A stretch of 64,000 nucleotides of DNA. Source: Rhabditoides inermis (Eukaryota; Nematoda; Chromadorea; Rhabditida; Rhabditidae). The stretch lies in the NCBI GenBank assembly GCA_963966185.1, contig CAWZYM010000229.1:640508-704507 (forward strand), given 5' to 3'. The translations under genes were made by a program, and so were the position numbers. Below the pieces are notes generated by a model. It had not been told where the DNA came from and ran no database searches. It was given only the letters and a program-made list of their open reading frames with translations. Shown here piece by piece: positions 47,901 through 62,900 of the stretch; position 1 is the first letter of the stretch; each line of letters starts with the position of its first letter.

Positions 47901-50900
47901 AGTTCTAAACTCCTGAACATCTTGTGAAAAGTTCTAAACCCCTAAACATATTTGTTAAAAGTTCTAAACTGTTCTAGTGAAAAGTTCTAAACCCCTAAAC
48001 ATCTTGTGAAAAGTTCTAAACTGTTCTAGTGAAAAGTTCTGAACTCCTGAACAACTTTGTGAAAAGTTCTAAACCCCTAAACATCGTTGTGAAAAGTTCT
48101 AAACTGGTTTAGGGAAAAGTTCTAAACTCCTGAACATCTTGTGAAAAGTTCCAAACCCCTAAACATCTTTGTTAAAAGTTCTGAACTGTTCTAGTAAAAA
48201 GTTCTAAACCCCTAAACATCTTGTGAAAAGTTCTAAACTGTTCTAGTAAATAGTTCTGAACTCCTGAACATCTTTGTGAAAAGTTCTAAACCCCTAAACA
48301 TCGTTGTGAAAAGTTCTAAACTGTTCTAGTGAAAAGTTCTAAACACTTGAACATCTTCGTGAAAAGTTCTAAACTGTTCTAGTAAAAAGTTCTAAACTCC
48401 TGAACATCTTTGTGAAAAGTTTCTAAACTCCTAAACATCTCTGTGAGAAGTTCTTAACTGATCTAGGAAAAAGTTTTAAACTCCTAAACATCTTTGTGAA
48501 AAGTTCTCAACTGATATAGGAAAAAGTTCTGAACTCCTAAACACTTTTGTGAAAAGTTCTAAACTGATCTAGGAAAAAGTTCTAAACTCCTGAACATCTT
48601 GTGAAAAGTTCTAAACCCCTAAACATCTGTGTTAAAAGTTCTAAACTGTTCTAGTGAAAAGTTCTAAACCCCTAAACATCTTGTGAAAAGTTCTAAACTG
48701 TTCTAGGGAAAAGTTCTGAACTCCTGAACATCTTTGTGAAAAGTTCTTAACCATCGTTGTAAAAAGTTATAACCTGTTCTAAGGAAAAGTTCTGGACTCC
48801 TGAACATCTTTGTGAAAAGTTCTAAACCCCTAAACATCGTTGTGAAAAGTTCTAAACTGTTCTAGAAGAAAGTTCTAAACTCCTGAACATCTTTGTAAAA
48901 AGTTCTAAACTGTTCTAGTGAAAAAAATTCGAACTCCTGAACATCTTTGTAAAAAAAAGTTCTAAACCCCTAAACATCGATGTGAAAAGTTCTAAACTGT
49001 TTTAGTGAAAATTTCTGAACAGCTGAACATCTTTGTTAAAAGTGTTAAATTCCTAAACATCTCTGTGAAAAGTTCTTAACTGATTTAGGAAAAAGTTCTA
49101 AAGTCCTGAACATCTTTGTGAAAAGTTTTAAACTGTTCTAGGAAAAAGTTCTAAACTCCTAAACATCTTTGTGAAAAGTTCTCAACTGGTATAGGAAAAA
49201 GTTCTGAACTCCTAAACACTTTTGTGAAAAGTTATAAACTGATCTAGGAAAAAGTTCTAAACTCCTGACCATCTTGTGAAAAGTTCTAAACCCCTAAACA
49301 ACGTTGTGAAAAGTTCTAAACTGGTTTAGGGAAAAGTTCTAAACTTCTGAACATCTTTGTGAAAAGTTCTAAACCATCGTTGTAAAAAGTTCTAAACTGT
49401 TCTAAGAAAAAGTTCTTAACTCCTGAACATCTTTGTGAAAAGTTCTAAACCCCTAAACTTCGTTGTGAAAAGTTCTAAACTGTTCTAGTGAAAAGTTCTA
49501 AACACCTGAACATCTTTGTGAAAAGTTCTAAACTGTTCTAGTGAAAAGTTCTAAACTCCTGAACATCTTTGTGAAAAGTTCTGAACTCCTAAACACTTTT
49601 GTGAAAAGTTCTAAACTGATCTAGGAAAAAGTTCTAAACTCCTGAACATCTTGTGAAAAGTTCTAAACCCCCAAACATCGTTGTGAAAAGTTCTAAACTG
49701 GTTTAGGGAAAAGTTCTAAACTTCTGAACAGCTTTGTGAAAATGTCTGAACTGTTCTAGAAAAAAGTTCTAAACTCCTGAACATCTTTGTGAAAAGTTCT
49801 AAAACCCTAAACAACGTTGTGAAAAGTTCTAAACTGTTCTAGGGAAAAGTTTTAAACACCTGAACATCTTTGTGAAAAGTTCTAAACTCCTAAACATCTT
49901 TGTGAAAAGTTCTCAACTGATATAGGAAAAAGTTCTGAACTCCTAAACACTTTTGTGAAAAGTTCTAAACTGTTCTAGGGAAAAGTTCTAAACTTACTTC
50001 TGAACATCTTTGTAAAAATGTCTGAACTGTCTTAGGGAGAAGTTCTAAACCCCTAAACATCTCGTGAAAAGTTCTTAACTCCTAAACACCTTTGTGAAGA
50101 GTTCTAAACTGTTCTAGGAAAAAGTTCTAAACACCTGAACATCTTTGTGAAAAGTTCCAAACTCCTAAACATCTTTGTGAAAAGTTCTCAACTGATATAG
50201 GAAAAAGTTCTGAACTCCTAAACACTTTTGTGAAAAGTTCTAAACTGTCTAGGGAAAAGTTCTAAACTCCTGAACATCTTGTGAAAAGTTCTAAACCCCC
50301 AAACATCTTTGTGAAAAGTTCTAAACTGTTCTAGTGAAAAGTTCTAAACTTCTGAACATCTTTGTGAAAATGTCTGAACTGTCCTAGGGAAAAGTTCTAA
50401 ACTTCTGAACATCTTTGTGAAAAGTTCTAAACCATCGTTGTAAAAAGTTCTAAACTGTTCTAAGAAAAAGTTCTTAACTCCTGAACATCTTTGTGAAAAG
50501 TTCTAAACCCCTAAACTTCGTTGTGAAAAGTTCTAAACTGTTCTAGTGAAAAGTTCTAAACACCTGAACATCTTTGTGAAAAGTTCTAAACTGTTCTAGT
50601 GAAAAGTTCTAAACTCCTGAACATCTTTGTGAAAAGTTCTGAACTCCTAAACACTTTTGTGAAAAGTTCTAAACTGATCTAGGAAAAAGTTCTAAACTCC
50701 TGAACATCTTGTGAAAAGTTCTAAACCCCCAAACATCGTTGTGAAAAGTTCTAAACTGGTTTAGGGAAAAGTTCTAAACTTCTGAACAGCTTTGTGAAAA
50801 TGTCTGAACTGTTCTAGAAAAAAGTTCTAAACTCCTGAACATCTTTGTGAAAAGTTCTAAAACCCTAAACAACGTTGTGAAAAGTTCTAAACTGTTCTAG

Positions 50901-53900
50901 GGAAAAGTTTTAAACACCTGAACATCTTTGTGAAAAGTTCTAAACTCCTAAACATCTTTGTGAAAAGTTCTCAACTGATATAGGAAAAAGTTCTGAACTC
51001 CTAAACACTTTTGTGAAAAGTTCTAAACTGTTCTAGGGAAAAGTTCTAAACTTACTTCTGAACATCTTTGTAAAAATGTCTGAACTGTCTTAGGGAGAAG
51101 TTCTAAACCCCTAAACATCTCGTGAAAAGTTCTTAACTCCTAAACACCTTTGTGAAGAGTTCTAAACTGTTCTAGGAAAAAGTTCTAAACACCTGAACAT
51201 CTTTGTGAAAAGTTCCAAACTCCTGCACATCTTTGTGAAAAGTTCTCAACTGATATAGGAAAAAGTTCTGAACTCCTAAACACTTTTGTGAAAAGTTCTA
51301 AACTGTCTAGGGAAAAGTTCTAAACTCCTGAACATCTTGTGAAAAGTTCTAAACCCCCAAACATCTTTGTGAAAAGTTCTAAACTGTTCTAGTGAAAAGT
51401 TCTAAACTTCTGAACATCTTTGTGAAAATGTCTGAACTGTCCTAGGGAAAAGTTCTAAACTTCTGAACATCTTTGTGAAAAGTTCTAAAACCCTAAACAA
51501 CTTTGTGAAAAGTTCTAAACTGGTTTAGGGAAAAGTTTTAAACTTCTGAACATCTTTGTGAAAAGTTCTAAACCATCGTTGTAAAAAGTTCTAAACTGTT
51601 TTAAGGAAAAGTTCTAAACTCCTGAACATCTTTGTGAAAAGTTCTAAACCCCTAAACATCGTTGTGAAAAGTTCTAAACTGTTCTAGTGAAAAAAATCTA
51701 AACACCTGAACATCTTTGTGAAAAGTTCTAAACTGTTCTAGTGAAAAGTTCTAAACTCCTGAACATCTTTGTGAAAAGTTCTAAACTCCTAAACATCTCT
51801 GTGAAAAGTTCTTAACTGATCTAGAAAAAAAAGTTCTAAACTCCTGAACATCTTTGTGAAAAGTTCTCAACTGGTATAGGAAAAAGTTCTGAACTCCTAA
51901 ACACTTTTGTGAAAAATTCTAAACTGATCTAGGAAAAAGTTCTAAACTCCTGAACATCTTGTGAAAAGTTCTAAACCCCTAAACATCTTTGTTAAAAGTT
52001 CTAAACTGTTCTAGTGAAAAGTTCTAAACCCCTAAACATCTTGTGAAAAGTTCTAAACTGTTCTAGTGAAAAGTTCTGAACTCCTGAACATCTTTGTGAA
52101 AAGTTCTAAACCCCTAAACATCGTTGTGAAAAGTTCTTAACTGGTTTAGGGAAAAGTTCTTAACTCCTGAACATCTTGTGAAAAGTTCCAAACCCCTAAA
52201 CATCTTTGTGAAAAGTTTTGAACTGGTATAGGAAAAAGTTCTGAACTCCTAAACACTTTTGTGAAAAGTTCTAAACTGATCTAGGAAAAAGTTCTAAACT
52301 CCTGAACATCTTGTGAAAAGTTTTAAACCCCCAAACATCTTTGTGAAAAGTTCTAAACTGGTTTAGGGAAAAGCTCTAAACTTCTGAACATCTTTGTGAA
52401 AATGTCTGAACTGTTCTAGGGAAAAGTTCTAAACTCCTGAACATTTTTGTGAAAAGTTCTAAAACCCTGAACAACTTTGTGAAAAGTTCTAAACTGTTCT
52501 AGTGAAAAGTTCTAAACCCCTAAATATCTTGTGAAAAGTTCTAAACTGTTCTAGTGAAAAGTTCTGAACTCCTGAACATCTTTGTGAAAAGTTCTAAACC
52601 CCTAAACATCGTTGTGAAAAGTTCTAAACTGGTTTAGGGAAAAGTTCTAAATTTCTGAACATCTTTGTGAAAATGTCTGAACTGTTCTAGGGAAAAGTTC
52701 TAAACTCCTGAACATCTTTGTGAAAAGTTCTAAAACCCTAAACAACGTTGTGAAAAGTTCTAAACTGTTCTAGGGAAAAGTTTTAAACACCTGAACATCT
52801 TTGTGAAAAGTTCTAAATTCCTAAACATCTTTGTGAAAAGTTCTCAACTGATATAGGAAAAAGTTCTGAACTCCTAAACACTTTTGTGGAAACTTCTAAA
52901 CTGTTCTAGGGAAAAGTTCTAAACTTACTTCTGAACATCTTTGTGAAGTTGTCTGAACTGTTCTAGGGAGAAGTTCTAAACCCCTAAACATCTCGTGAAA
53001 AGTTCTTAACGCCTGAACACCTTTGTGAAGAGTTCTAAACTGTTCTAGTGAAAAGTTCTAAACTCCTGAACATCTTTGTGAAAAGTTCTGAACTCCTAAA
53101 TATCTCTGTGAAAAGTTCTTAACTGATCTAGGAAAAAGTTCTAAACTTCTAAACATCTTTGTGAAAAGTTCTAAACTGTTCTAGTGAAAAGTTCTGAACT
53201 CCTAAACACTTTTGTGAAAAGTTCTAAACTGATCTAGGAAAAAGTTCTAAACTCCTGAACATCTTGTGAAAAGTTCTAAACCCCCAAACATCTTTGTGAA
53301 AAGTTCTAAACTGGTTTAGGGAAAAGCTCTAAACTTCTGAACATCTTTGTGAAAATGTCTGAACTGTTCTAGGGAAAAGTTCTAAACTCCTGAACATTTT
53401 TGTGAAAAGTTCTAAAACCCTGAACAACTTTGTGAAAAGTTCTAAACTGTTCTAGTGAAAAGTTCTAAACCCCTAAATATCTTGTGAAAAGTTCTAAACT
53501 GTTCTAGTGAAAAGTTCTGAACTCCTGAACATCTTTGTGAAAAGTTCTAAACCCCTAAACATCGTTGTGAAAAGTTCTAAACTGGTTTAGGGAAAAGTTC
53601 TAAATTTCTGAACATCTTTGTGAAAATGTTTGAACTGTTCTAGGGAAAAGTTCTAAACTCCTGAACATCTTTGTGAAAAGTTCTAAAACCCTAAACAACG
53701 TTGTGAAAAGTTCTAAACTGTTCTAGGGAAAAGTTTTAAACACCTGAACATCTTTGTGAAAAGTTCTAAACCATCGTTGTAAAAAGTTCTAAACTGTTCT
53801 AAGGAAAAGTTCTAAACTCCTGAACATCTTTGTGAAAAGTTCTAAACCCCTAAACATCGTTGTGAAAAGTTCTAAACTGTTCTAGTGAAAAGTTCTAAAC

Positions 53901-56900
53901 ACCTGAACATCTTTGTGAAAAGTTCTAAACTGTTCTAGTGAAAAGTTCTAAACTCCTGAACATCTTTGTGAAAAAATCTAAACTCCTAAACATCTCTGTG
54001 AAAAGTTCTTAACTGATATAGGAAAAAGTTCTGAACTCCTAAACACTTTTGTGAAAAGTTCTAAACTGATCTAGGAAAAAGTTCTAAACTCCTGAACATA
54101 TTGTGAAAAGTTCTAAACCTCTAAACATCTTTGTTAAAAGTTCTTAACTGTTCTAGTGAAAAGTTCTAAACCCCTAAACATCTTGTGAAAAGTTATAAAC
54201 CCCTAAACATCGTTGTGAAAAGTTCTAAACTGGTTTAGGGAAAAGTTCTAAACTTCTGAACATCTTTGTGAAAATGTCTGAACTGTTCTAGGGAAAAGTT
54301 CTAAACTCCTGAACATCTTGTGAAAAGTTCTAAACCCCAAAACTCCTTTGTGAAAAGTTCTGAACTGTTCTAGTGAAAAGTTCTAAACTTCTGAACATCT
54401 TTGTGAAAAGTTCTAAACTCCTAAACATCTTTGTGAAAAGTTCTCAACTGATATAGGAAAAAGTTCTGAACTCCTAAACACTTTTGTGAAAAGTTCTAAA
54501 CTGTTCTAGGGAAAAGTTCTAAACTTACTTCTGAACATCTTTGTAAAAATGTCTGAACTGTCTTAGGGAGAAGTTCTAAACCCCTAAACATCTCGTGAAA
54601 TGTTCTTAACTCCTAAACACCTTTGTGAAGAGTTCTAAACTGTTCTAGGAAAAAGTTCTAAACACCTGAACATCTTTGTGAAAAGTTCCAAACTCCTAAA
54701 CATCTTTGTAAAAAAGTTCTCAACTGATATAGGAAAAAGTTCTGAACTCCTAAACACTTTTGTGAAAAGTTCTAAACTGTCTAGGGAAAAGTTCTGAACT
54801 CCTGAACATCTTGTGAAAAGTTCTAAACCCCCAAACATCTTTGTGAAAAGTTCTAAACTGTTCTAGTGAAAAGTTCTAAACTTCTGAACATCTTTGTGAA
54901 AATGTCTGAACTGTTCTAGGGAAAAGTTCTAAACTTCTGAACATCTTTGTGAAAAGTTCTAAAACCCTAAACAACTTTGTGAAAAGTTCTAAACTGGTTT
55001 AGGGAAAAGTTTTAAACTTCTGAACATCTTTGTGAAAAGTTCTAAACCATCGTTGTAAAAAGTTCTAAACTGTTCTAAGGAAAAGTTCTAAACTCCTGAA
55101 CATCTTTGTGAAAAGTTCTAAACCCCTAAACATCGTTGTAAAAAGTTCTAAACTGTTCTAGTGAAAAGTTCTAAACACCTGAACATCTTTGTGAAAAGTT
55201 CTAAACTGTTCTAGTGAAAAGTTCTAAACTCCTGAACATCTTTGTGAAAAGTTCTGAACTCCTAAACATCTCTGTGAAAAGTTCTTAACTGATCTAGAAA
55301 AAAAAAGTTCTAAACTCCTGAACATCTTTGTGAAAAGTTCTCAACTGGTATAGGAAAAAGTTCTGAACTCCTAAACACTTTTGTGAAAAGTTCTAAACTG
55401 ATCTAGGAAAAAGTTCTAAACTGTTCTAGTGAAAAGTTCTAAACCCCTAAACATCTTGTGAAAAGTTCTAAACTGTTCTAGTGAAAAGTTCTGAACTCCT
55501 GAACAACTTTGTGAAAAGTTCTAAACCCCTAAACATCGTTGTGAAAAGTTCTAAACTGGTTTGGGGAAAAGTTCTAAACTCCTGAACATCTTGTGAAAAG
55601 TTCCAAACCCCTAAACATCTTTGTTAAAAGTTCTAAACTGTTCTAGTAAAAAGTTCTAAACCCCTAAACATCTTGTGAAAAGTTCTAAACTGTTCTAGTA
55701 AATAGTTCTGAACTCCTGAACATCTTTGTGAAAAGTTCTAAACCCCTAAACATCGTTGTGAAAAGTTCTAAACTGTTCTAGTGAAAAGTTCTGAACACTT
55801 GAACATCTTCGTGAAAAGTTCTAAACTGTTCTAGTAAAAAGTTCTAAACACCTGAACATCTTTGTGAAAAGTTCTAAACTGTTCTAGTGAAAAGTTCTAA
55901 ACTCCTGAACATCTTTGTGAAAAGTTTCTAAACTCCTAAACATCTCTGTGAGAAGTTCTTAACTGATCTAGGAAAAAGTTTTAAACTCCTAAACATCTTT
56001 GTGAAAAGTTCTCAACTGATATAGGAAAAAGTTCTGAACTCCTAAACACTTTTGTGAAAAGTTCTAAACCCCTAAACATCTGTGTTAAAAGTTCTAAACT
56101 GTTCTAGTGAAAAGTTCTAAACCCCTAAACATCTTGTGAAAAGTTCTAAACTGTTCTAGTGAAAAGTTCTAAACCCCTAAACATCGTTGTGAAAAGTTCT
56201 TAACTGGTTTAGGGAAAAGTTCTAATCTTCTGAACATCTTTGTGAAAAAGTCTGAACTGTTCTAGGGAAAAGTTCTGAACTCCTGAACATCTTGTGAAAA
56301 GTTCTAAACCCCCAAACATCTTTGTGAAAAGTTCTAAACTGTTCTAGTGAAAAGTTCTAAACTTCTGAACATCTTTGTGAAAATGTCTGAACTGTTCTAG
56401 GGAAAAGTTCTAAACTTCTGAACATCGTTGTGAAAAGTTCTTAACTGGTTTAGGGAAAAGTTCTAATCTTCTGAACATCTTTGTGAAAAAGTCTGAACTG
56501 TTCTAGGGAAAAGTTCTGAACTCCTGAACATCTTGTGAAAAGTTCTAAACCCCCAAACATCTTTGTGAAAAGTTCTAAACTGTTCTAGTGAAAAGTTCTA
56601 AACTTCTGAACATCTTTGTGAAAAGTTCTAAACTGGTTTAGGGAAAAGTTTTAAACTTCTGAACATCTTTGTGAAAAGTTCTAAACCATCGTTGTAAAAA
56701 GTTCTAAACTGTTCTAAGGAAAAGTTCTAAACTCCTGAACATCTTTGTGAAAAGTTCTAAACCCCTAAACATCGTTGTAAAAAGTTCTAAACTGTTCTAG
56801 TGAAAAGTTCTAAACACCTGAACATCTTTGTGAAAAGTTCTAAACTGTTCTAGTGAAAAGTTCTAAACTCCTGAACATCTTTGTGAAAAGTTCTGAACTC

Positions 56901-59900
56901 CTAAACATCTCTGTGAAAAGTTCTTAACTGATCTAGAAAAAAAAGTTCTAAACTCCTGAACATCTTTGTGAAAAGTTCTCAACTGGTATAGGAAAAAGTT
57001 CTGAACTCCTAAACACTTTTGTGAAAAGTTCTAAACTGATCTAGGAAAAAGTTCTAAACTCCTGAACATCTTGTGAAAAGTTCTAAACCCCTAAACATCT
57101 TTGTTAAAAGTTCTAAACTGTTCTAGTGAAAAGTTCTAAACCCCTAAACATCTTGTGAAAAGTTCTAAACTGTTCTAGTGAAAAGTTCTGAACTCCTGAA
57201 CAACTTTGTGAAAAGTTCTAAACCCCTAAACATCGTTGTGAAAAGTTCTAAACTGGTTTAGGGAAAAGTTCTAAACTCCTGAACATCTTGTGAAAAGTTC
57301 CAAACCCCTAAACATCTTTGTTAAAAGTTCTAAACTGTTCTAGTAAAAAGTTCTAAACCCCTAAACATCTTGTGAAAAGTTCTAAACTGTTCTAGTAAAT
57401 AGTTCTGAACTCCTGAACATCTTTGTGAAAAGTTCTAAACCCCTAAACATCGTTGTGAAAAGTTCTAAACTGTTCTAGTGAAAAGTTCTGAACACTTGAA
57501 CATCTTCGTGAAAAGTTCTAAACTGTTCTAGTAAAAAGTTCTAAACACCTGAACATCTTTGTGAAAAGTTCTAAACTGTTCTAGTGAAAAGTTCTAAACT
57601 CCTGAACATCTTTGTGAAAAGTTCTCAACTGATATAGGAAAAAGTTCTGAACTCCTAAACACTTTTGTGAAAAGTTCTAAACTGATCTAGGAAAAAGTTC
57701 TAAACTCCTGAACATCTTGTGAAAAGTTCTAAACCCCTGAACATCTGTGTTAAAAGTTCTAAACTGTTCTAGTGAAAAGTTCTAAACCCCTAAACATCTT
57801 GTGAAAAGTTCTAAACTGTTCTAGTGAAAAGTTCTAAACCCCTAAACATCGTTGTGAAAAGTTCTTAACTGGTTTAGGGAAAAGTTCTAATCTTCTGAAC
57901 ATCTTTGTGAAAAAGTCTGAACTGTTCTAGGGAAAAGTTCTAAACTCCTGAACATCTTTGTGAAAAGTTCTTAACCATCGTTGTAAAAAGTTATAAACTG
58001 TTCTAAGGAAAAGTTCTGGACTCCTGAACATCTTTGTGAAAAGTTCTAAACCCCTAAACATCGTTGTGAAAAGTTCTAAACTGTTCTAGAAGAAAGTTCT
58101 AAACTCCTGAACATCTTTGTAAAAAGTTCTAAACTGTTCTAGTGAAAAAATTTGAACTCCTGAACATCTTTGTAAAAAAAGTTCTAAACCCCTAAACATC
58201 GTTGTGAAAAGTTCTAAACTGTTTTAGTGAAAATTTCTGAACAGCTGAACATCTTTGTTAAAAGTTCTAAACTGTTCTAGTAAAAAGTTCTAAACTCCTG
58301 AACATCTTTGTGAAAAGTGTTAAATTCCTAAACATCTCTGTGAAAAGTTCTTAACTGATTTAGGAAAAAGTTCTAAACTCCTGAACATCTTTGTGAAAAG
58401 TTTAAAACTGTTCAAGGAAAAAGTTCTAAACTCCTAAACATCTTTGTGAAAAGTTCTCAACTGGTAAAGGAAAAAGTTCTGAACTCCAGAACACTTTTGT
58501 GAAAAGTTCTAAACTGATCTAGGAAAAAGTTCTATACTCCTGAACATCTTGTGAAAAGTTCTAAACCCCTAAACAACTTTGTGAAAAGTTCTAAACTGGT
58601 TTAGGGAAAAGTTCTAATTTTCTGAACATCTTTGTGAAAAGTTCTAAACCATCGTTGTAAAAAGTTCTAAACTGTTCTAAGAAAAAGTTCTAAACTCCTG
58701 AACATCTTTGTGAAAAGTTCTAAACCCCTAAACTTCGTTGTGAAAAGTTCTAAACTTCTGAACATCGTTGTGAAAAGTTCTTAACTGGTTTAGGGAAAAG
58801 TTCTAATCTTCTGAACATCTTTGTGAAAAAGTCTGAACTGTTCTAGGGAAAAGTTCTGAACTCCTGAACATCTTGTGAAAAGTTCTAAACCCCCAAACAT
58901 CTTTGTGAAAAGTTCTAAACTGTTCTAGTGAAAAGTTCTAAACTTCTGAACATCTTTGTGAAAAGTTCTAAACTGGTTTAGGGAAAAGTTTTAAACTTCT
59001 GAACATCTTTGTGAAAAGTTCTAAACCATCGTTGTAAAAAGTTCTAAACTGTTCTAAGGAAAAGTTCTAAACTCCTGAACATCTTTGTGAAAAGTTCTAA
59101 ACCCCTAAACATCGTTGTAAAAAGTTCTAAACTGTTCTAGTGAAAAGTTCTAAACACCTGAACATCTTTGTGAAAAGTTCTAAACTGTTCTAGTGAAAAG
59201 TTCTAAACTCCTGAACATCTTTGTGAAAAGTTCTGAACTCCTAAACATCTCTGTGAAAAGTTCTTAACTGATCTAGAAAAAAAAGTTCTAAACTCCTGAA
59301 CATCTTTGTGAAAAGTTCTCAACTGGTATAGGAAAAAGTTCTGAACTCCTTAACACTTTTGTGAAAAGTTCTAAACTGATCTAGGAAAAAGTTCTAAACT
59401 CCTGAACATCTTGTGAAAAGTTCTAAACCCCTAAACATCTTTGTTAAAAGTTCTAAACTGTTCTAGTGAAAAGTTCTAAACCCCTAAACATCTTGTGAAA
59501 AGTTCTAAACTGTTCTAGTGAAAAGTTCTGAACTCCTGAACAACTTTGTGAAAAGTTCTAAACCCCTAAACATCGTTGTGAAAAGTTCTAAACTGGTTTA
59601 GGGAAAAGTTCTAAACTCCTGAACATCTTGTGAAAAGTTCCAAACCCCTAAACATCTTTGTTAAAAGTTCTAAACTGTTCTAGTAAAAAGTTCTAAACCC
59701 CTAAACATCTTGTGAAAAGTTCTAAACTGTTCTAGTAAATAGTTCTGAACTCCTGAACATCTTTGTGAAAAGTTCTCAACTGGTATAGGAAAAAGTTCTG
59801 AACTCCTTAACACTTTTGTGAAAAGTTCTAAACTGATCTAGGAAAAAGTTCTAAACTCCTGAACATCTTGTGAAAAGTTCTAAACCCCTAAACATCTTTG

Positions 59901-62900
59901 TTAAAAGTTCTAAACTGTTCTAGTGAAAAGTTCTAAACCCCTAAACATCTTGTGAAAAGTTCTAAACTGTTCTAGTGAAAAGTTCTGAACTCCTGAACAA
60001 CTTTGTGAAAAGTTCTAAACCCCTAAACATCGTTGTGAAAAGTTCTAAACTGGTTTAGGGAAAAGTTCTAAACTCCTGAACATCTTGTGAAAAGTTCCAA
60101 ACCCCTAAACATCTTTGTTAAAAGTTCTAAACTGTTCTAGTAAAAAGTTCTAAACCCCTAAACATCGTTGTGAAAAGTTCTAAACTGTTCTAGTGAAAAG
60201 TTCTGAACACTTGAACATCTTCGTGAAAAGTTCTAAACTGTTCTAGTAAAAAGTTCTAAACACCTGAACATCTTTGTGAAAAGTTCTAAACTGTTCTAGT
60301 GAAAAGTTCTAAACTCCTGAACATCTTTGTGAAAAGTTCTCAACTGATATAGGAAAAAGTTCTGAACTCCTAAACACTTTTGTGAAAAGTTCTAAACTGA
60401 TCTAGGAAAAAGTTCTAAACTCCTGAACATCTTGTGAAAAGTTCTAAACCCCTGAACATCTGTGTTAAAAGTTCTAAACTGTTCTAGTGAAAAGTTCTAA
60501 ACCCCTAAACATCTTGTGAAAAGTTCTAAACTGTTCTAGTGAAAAGTTCTAAACCCCTAAACATCGTTGTAAAAAGTTCTTAACTGGTTTAGGGAAAAGT
60601 TCTAATCTTCTGAACATCTTTGTGAAAAAGTCTGAACTGTTCTAGGGAAAAGTTCTAAACTCCTGAACATCTTTGTGAAAAGTTCTTAACCATCGTTGTA
60701 AAAAGTTATAAACTGTTCTAAGGAAAAGTTCTGGACTCCTGAACATCTTTGTGAAAAGTTCTAAACCCCTAAACATCGTTGTGAAAAGTTCTAAACTGTT
60801 CTAGAAGAAAGTTCTAAACTCCTGAACATCTTTGTAAAAAGTTCTAAACTGTTCTAGTGAAAAAATTTGAACTCCTGAACATCTTTGTAAAAAAAGTTCT
60901 AAACCCCTAAACATCGTTGTGAAAAGTTCTAAACTGTTTTAGTGAAAATTTCTGAACAGCTGAACATCTTTGTTAAAAGTTCTAAACTGTTCTAGTAAAA
61001 AGTTCTAAACTCCTGAACATCTTTGTGAAAAGTGTTAAATTCCTAAACATCTCTGTGAAAAGTTCTTAACTGATTTAGGAAAAAGTTCTAAACTCCTGAA
61101 CATCTTTGTGAAAAGTTTAAAACTGTTCAAGGAAAAAGTTCTAAACTCCTAAACATCTTTGTGAAAAGTTCTCAACTGGTATAGGAAAAAGTTCTGAACT
61201 CCAGAACACTTTTGTGAAAAGTTCTAAACTGATCTAGGAAAAAGTTCTATACTCCTGAACATCTTGTGAAAAGTTCTAAACTGTTCTAGTGAAAAGTTCT
61301 AAACTTCTGAACATCTTTGTGAAAATGTCTGAACTGTTCTAGGGAAAAGTTCTAAACTTCTGAACATCGTTGTGAAAAGTTCTTAACTGGTTTAGGGAAA
61401 AGTTCTAATCTTCTGAACATCTTTGTGAAAAAGTCTGAACTGTTCTAGGGAAAAGTTCTGAACTCCTGAACATCTTGTGAAAAGTTCTAAACCCCCAAAC
61501 ATCTTTGTGAAAAGTTCTAAACTGTTCTAGTGAAAAGTTCTAAACTTCTGAACATCTTTGTGAAAAGTTCTAAACTGGTTTAGGGAAAAGTTTTAAACTT
61601 CTGAACATCTTTGTGAAAAGTTCTAAACCATCGTTGTAAAAAGTTCTAAACTGTTCTAAGGAAAAGTTCTAAACTCCTGAACATCTTTGTGAAAAGTTCT
61701 AAACCCCTAAACATCGTTGTAAAAAGTTCTAAACTGTTCTAGTGAAAAGTTCTAAACACCTGAACATCTTTGTGAAAAGTTCTAAACTGTTCTAGTGAAA
61801 AGTTCTAAACTCCTGAACATCTTTGTGAAAAGTTCTGAACTCCTAAACATCTCTGTGAAAAGTTCTTAACTGATCTAGAAAAAAAAGTTCTAAACTCCTG
61901 AACATCTTTGTGAAAAGTTCTCAACTGGTATAGGAAAAAGTTCTGAACTCCTAAACACTTTTGTGAAAAGTTCTAAACTGATCTAGAAAAAAGTTCTAAA
62001 CTCCTGAACATCTTGTGAAAAGTTCTAAACCCCTAAACATCTTTGATGAAAGTTCTAAACTGTTCTAGTGAAAAGTTCTAAACCCCTAAACATCTTGTGA
62101 AAAGTTCTAAACTGTTCTAGTGAAAAGTTCTGAACTCCTGAACAACTTTGTGAAAAGTTCTAAACCCCTAAACATCGTTGTGAAAAGTTCTAAACTGGTT
62201 TAGGGAAAAGTTCTAAACTCCTGAACATCTTGTGAAAAGTTCCAAACCCCTAAACATCTTTGTTAAAAGTTCTAAACTGTTCTAGTAAAAAGTTCTAAAC
62301 CCCTAAACATCTTGTGAAAAGTTCTAAACTGTTCTAGTAAATAGTTCTGAACTCCTGAACATCTTTGTGAAAAGTTCTAAACCCCTAAACATCGTTGTGA
62401 AAAGTTCTAAACTGTTCTAGTGAAAAGTTCTGAACACTTGAACATCTTCGTGAAAAGTTCTAAACTGTTCTAGTAAAAAGTTCTAAACACCTGAACATCT
62501 TTGTGAAAAGTTCTAAACTGTTCTAGTGAAAAGTTCTAAACTCCTGAACATCTTGTGAAAAGTTCCAAACCCCTAAACATCTTTGTGAAAAGTTCTCAAC
62601 TGATATAGGAAAAAGTTCTGAACTCCTAAACACTTTTGTGAAAAGTTCTAAACTGATCTAGGAAAAAGTTCTAAACTCCTGAACATCTTGTGAAAAGTTC
62701 TAAACCCCTGAACATCTGTGTTAAAAGTTCTAAACTGTTCTAGTGAAAAGTTCTAAACCCCTAAACATCTTGTGAAAAGTTCTAAACTGTTCTAGTGAAA
62801 AGTTCTAAACCCCTAAACATCGTTGTGAAAAGTTCTTAACTGGTTTAGGGAAAAGTTCTAATCTTCTGAACATCTTTGTGAAAAAGTCTGAACTGTTCTA

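Noticed and set aside
54635..54838. The same 67-codon open frame on the - strand, second location
   Set aside because: It is the identical sequence 22,032 bp downstream and reflects the large duplication, not conservation of a gene.
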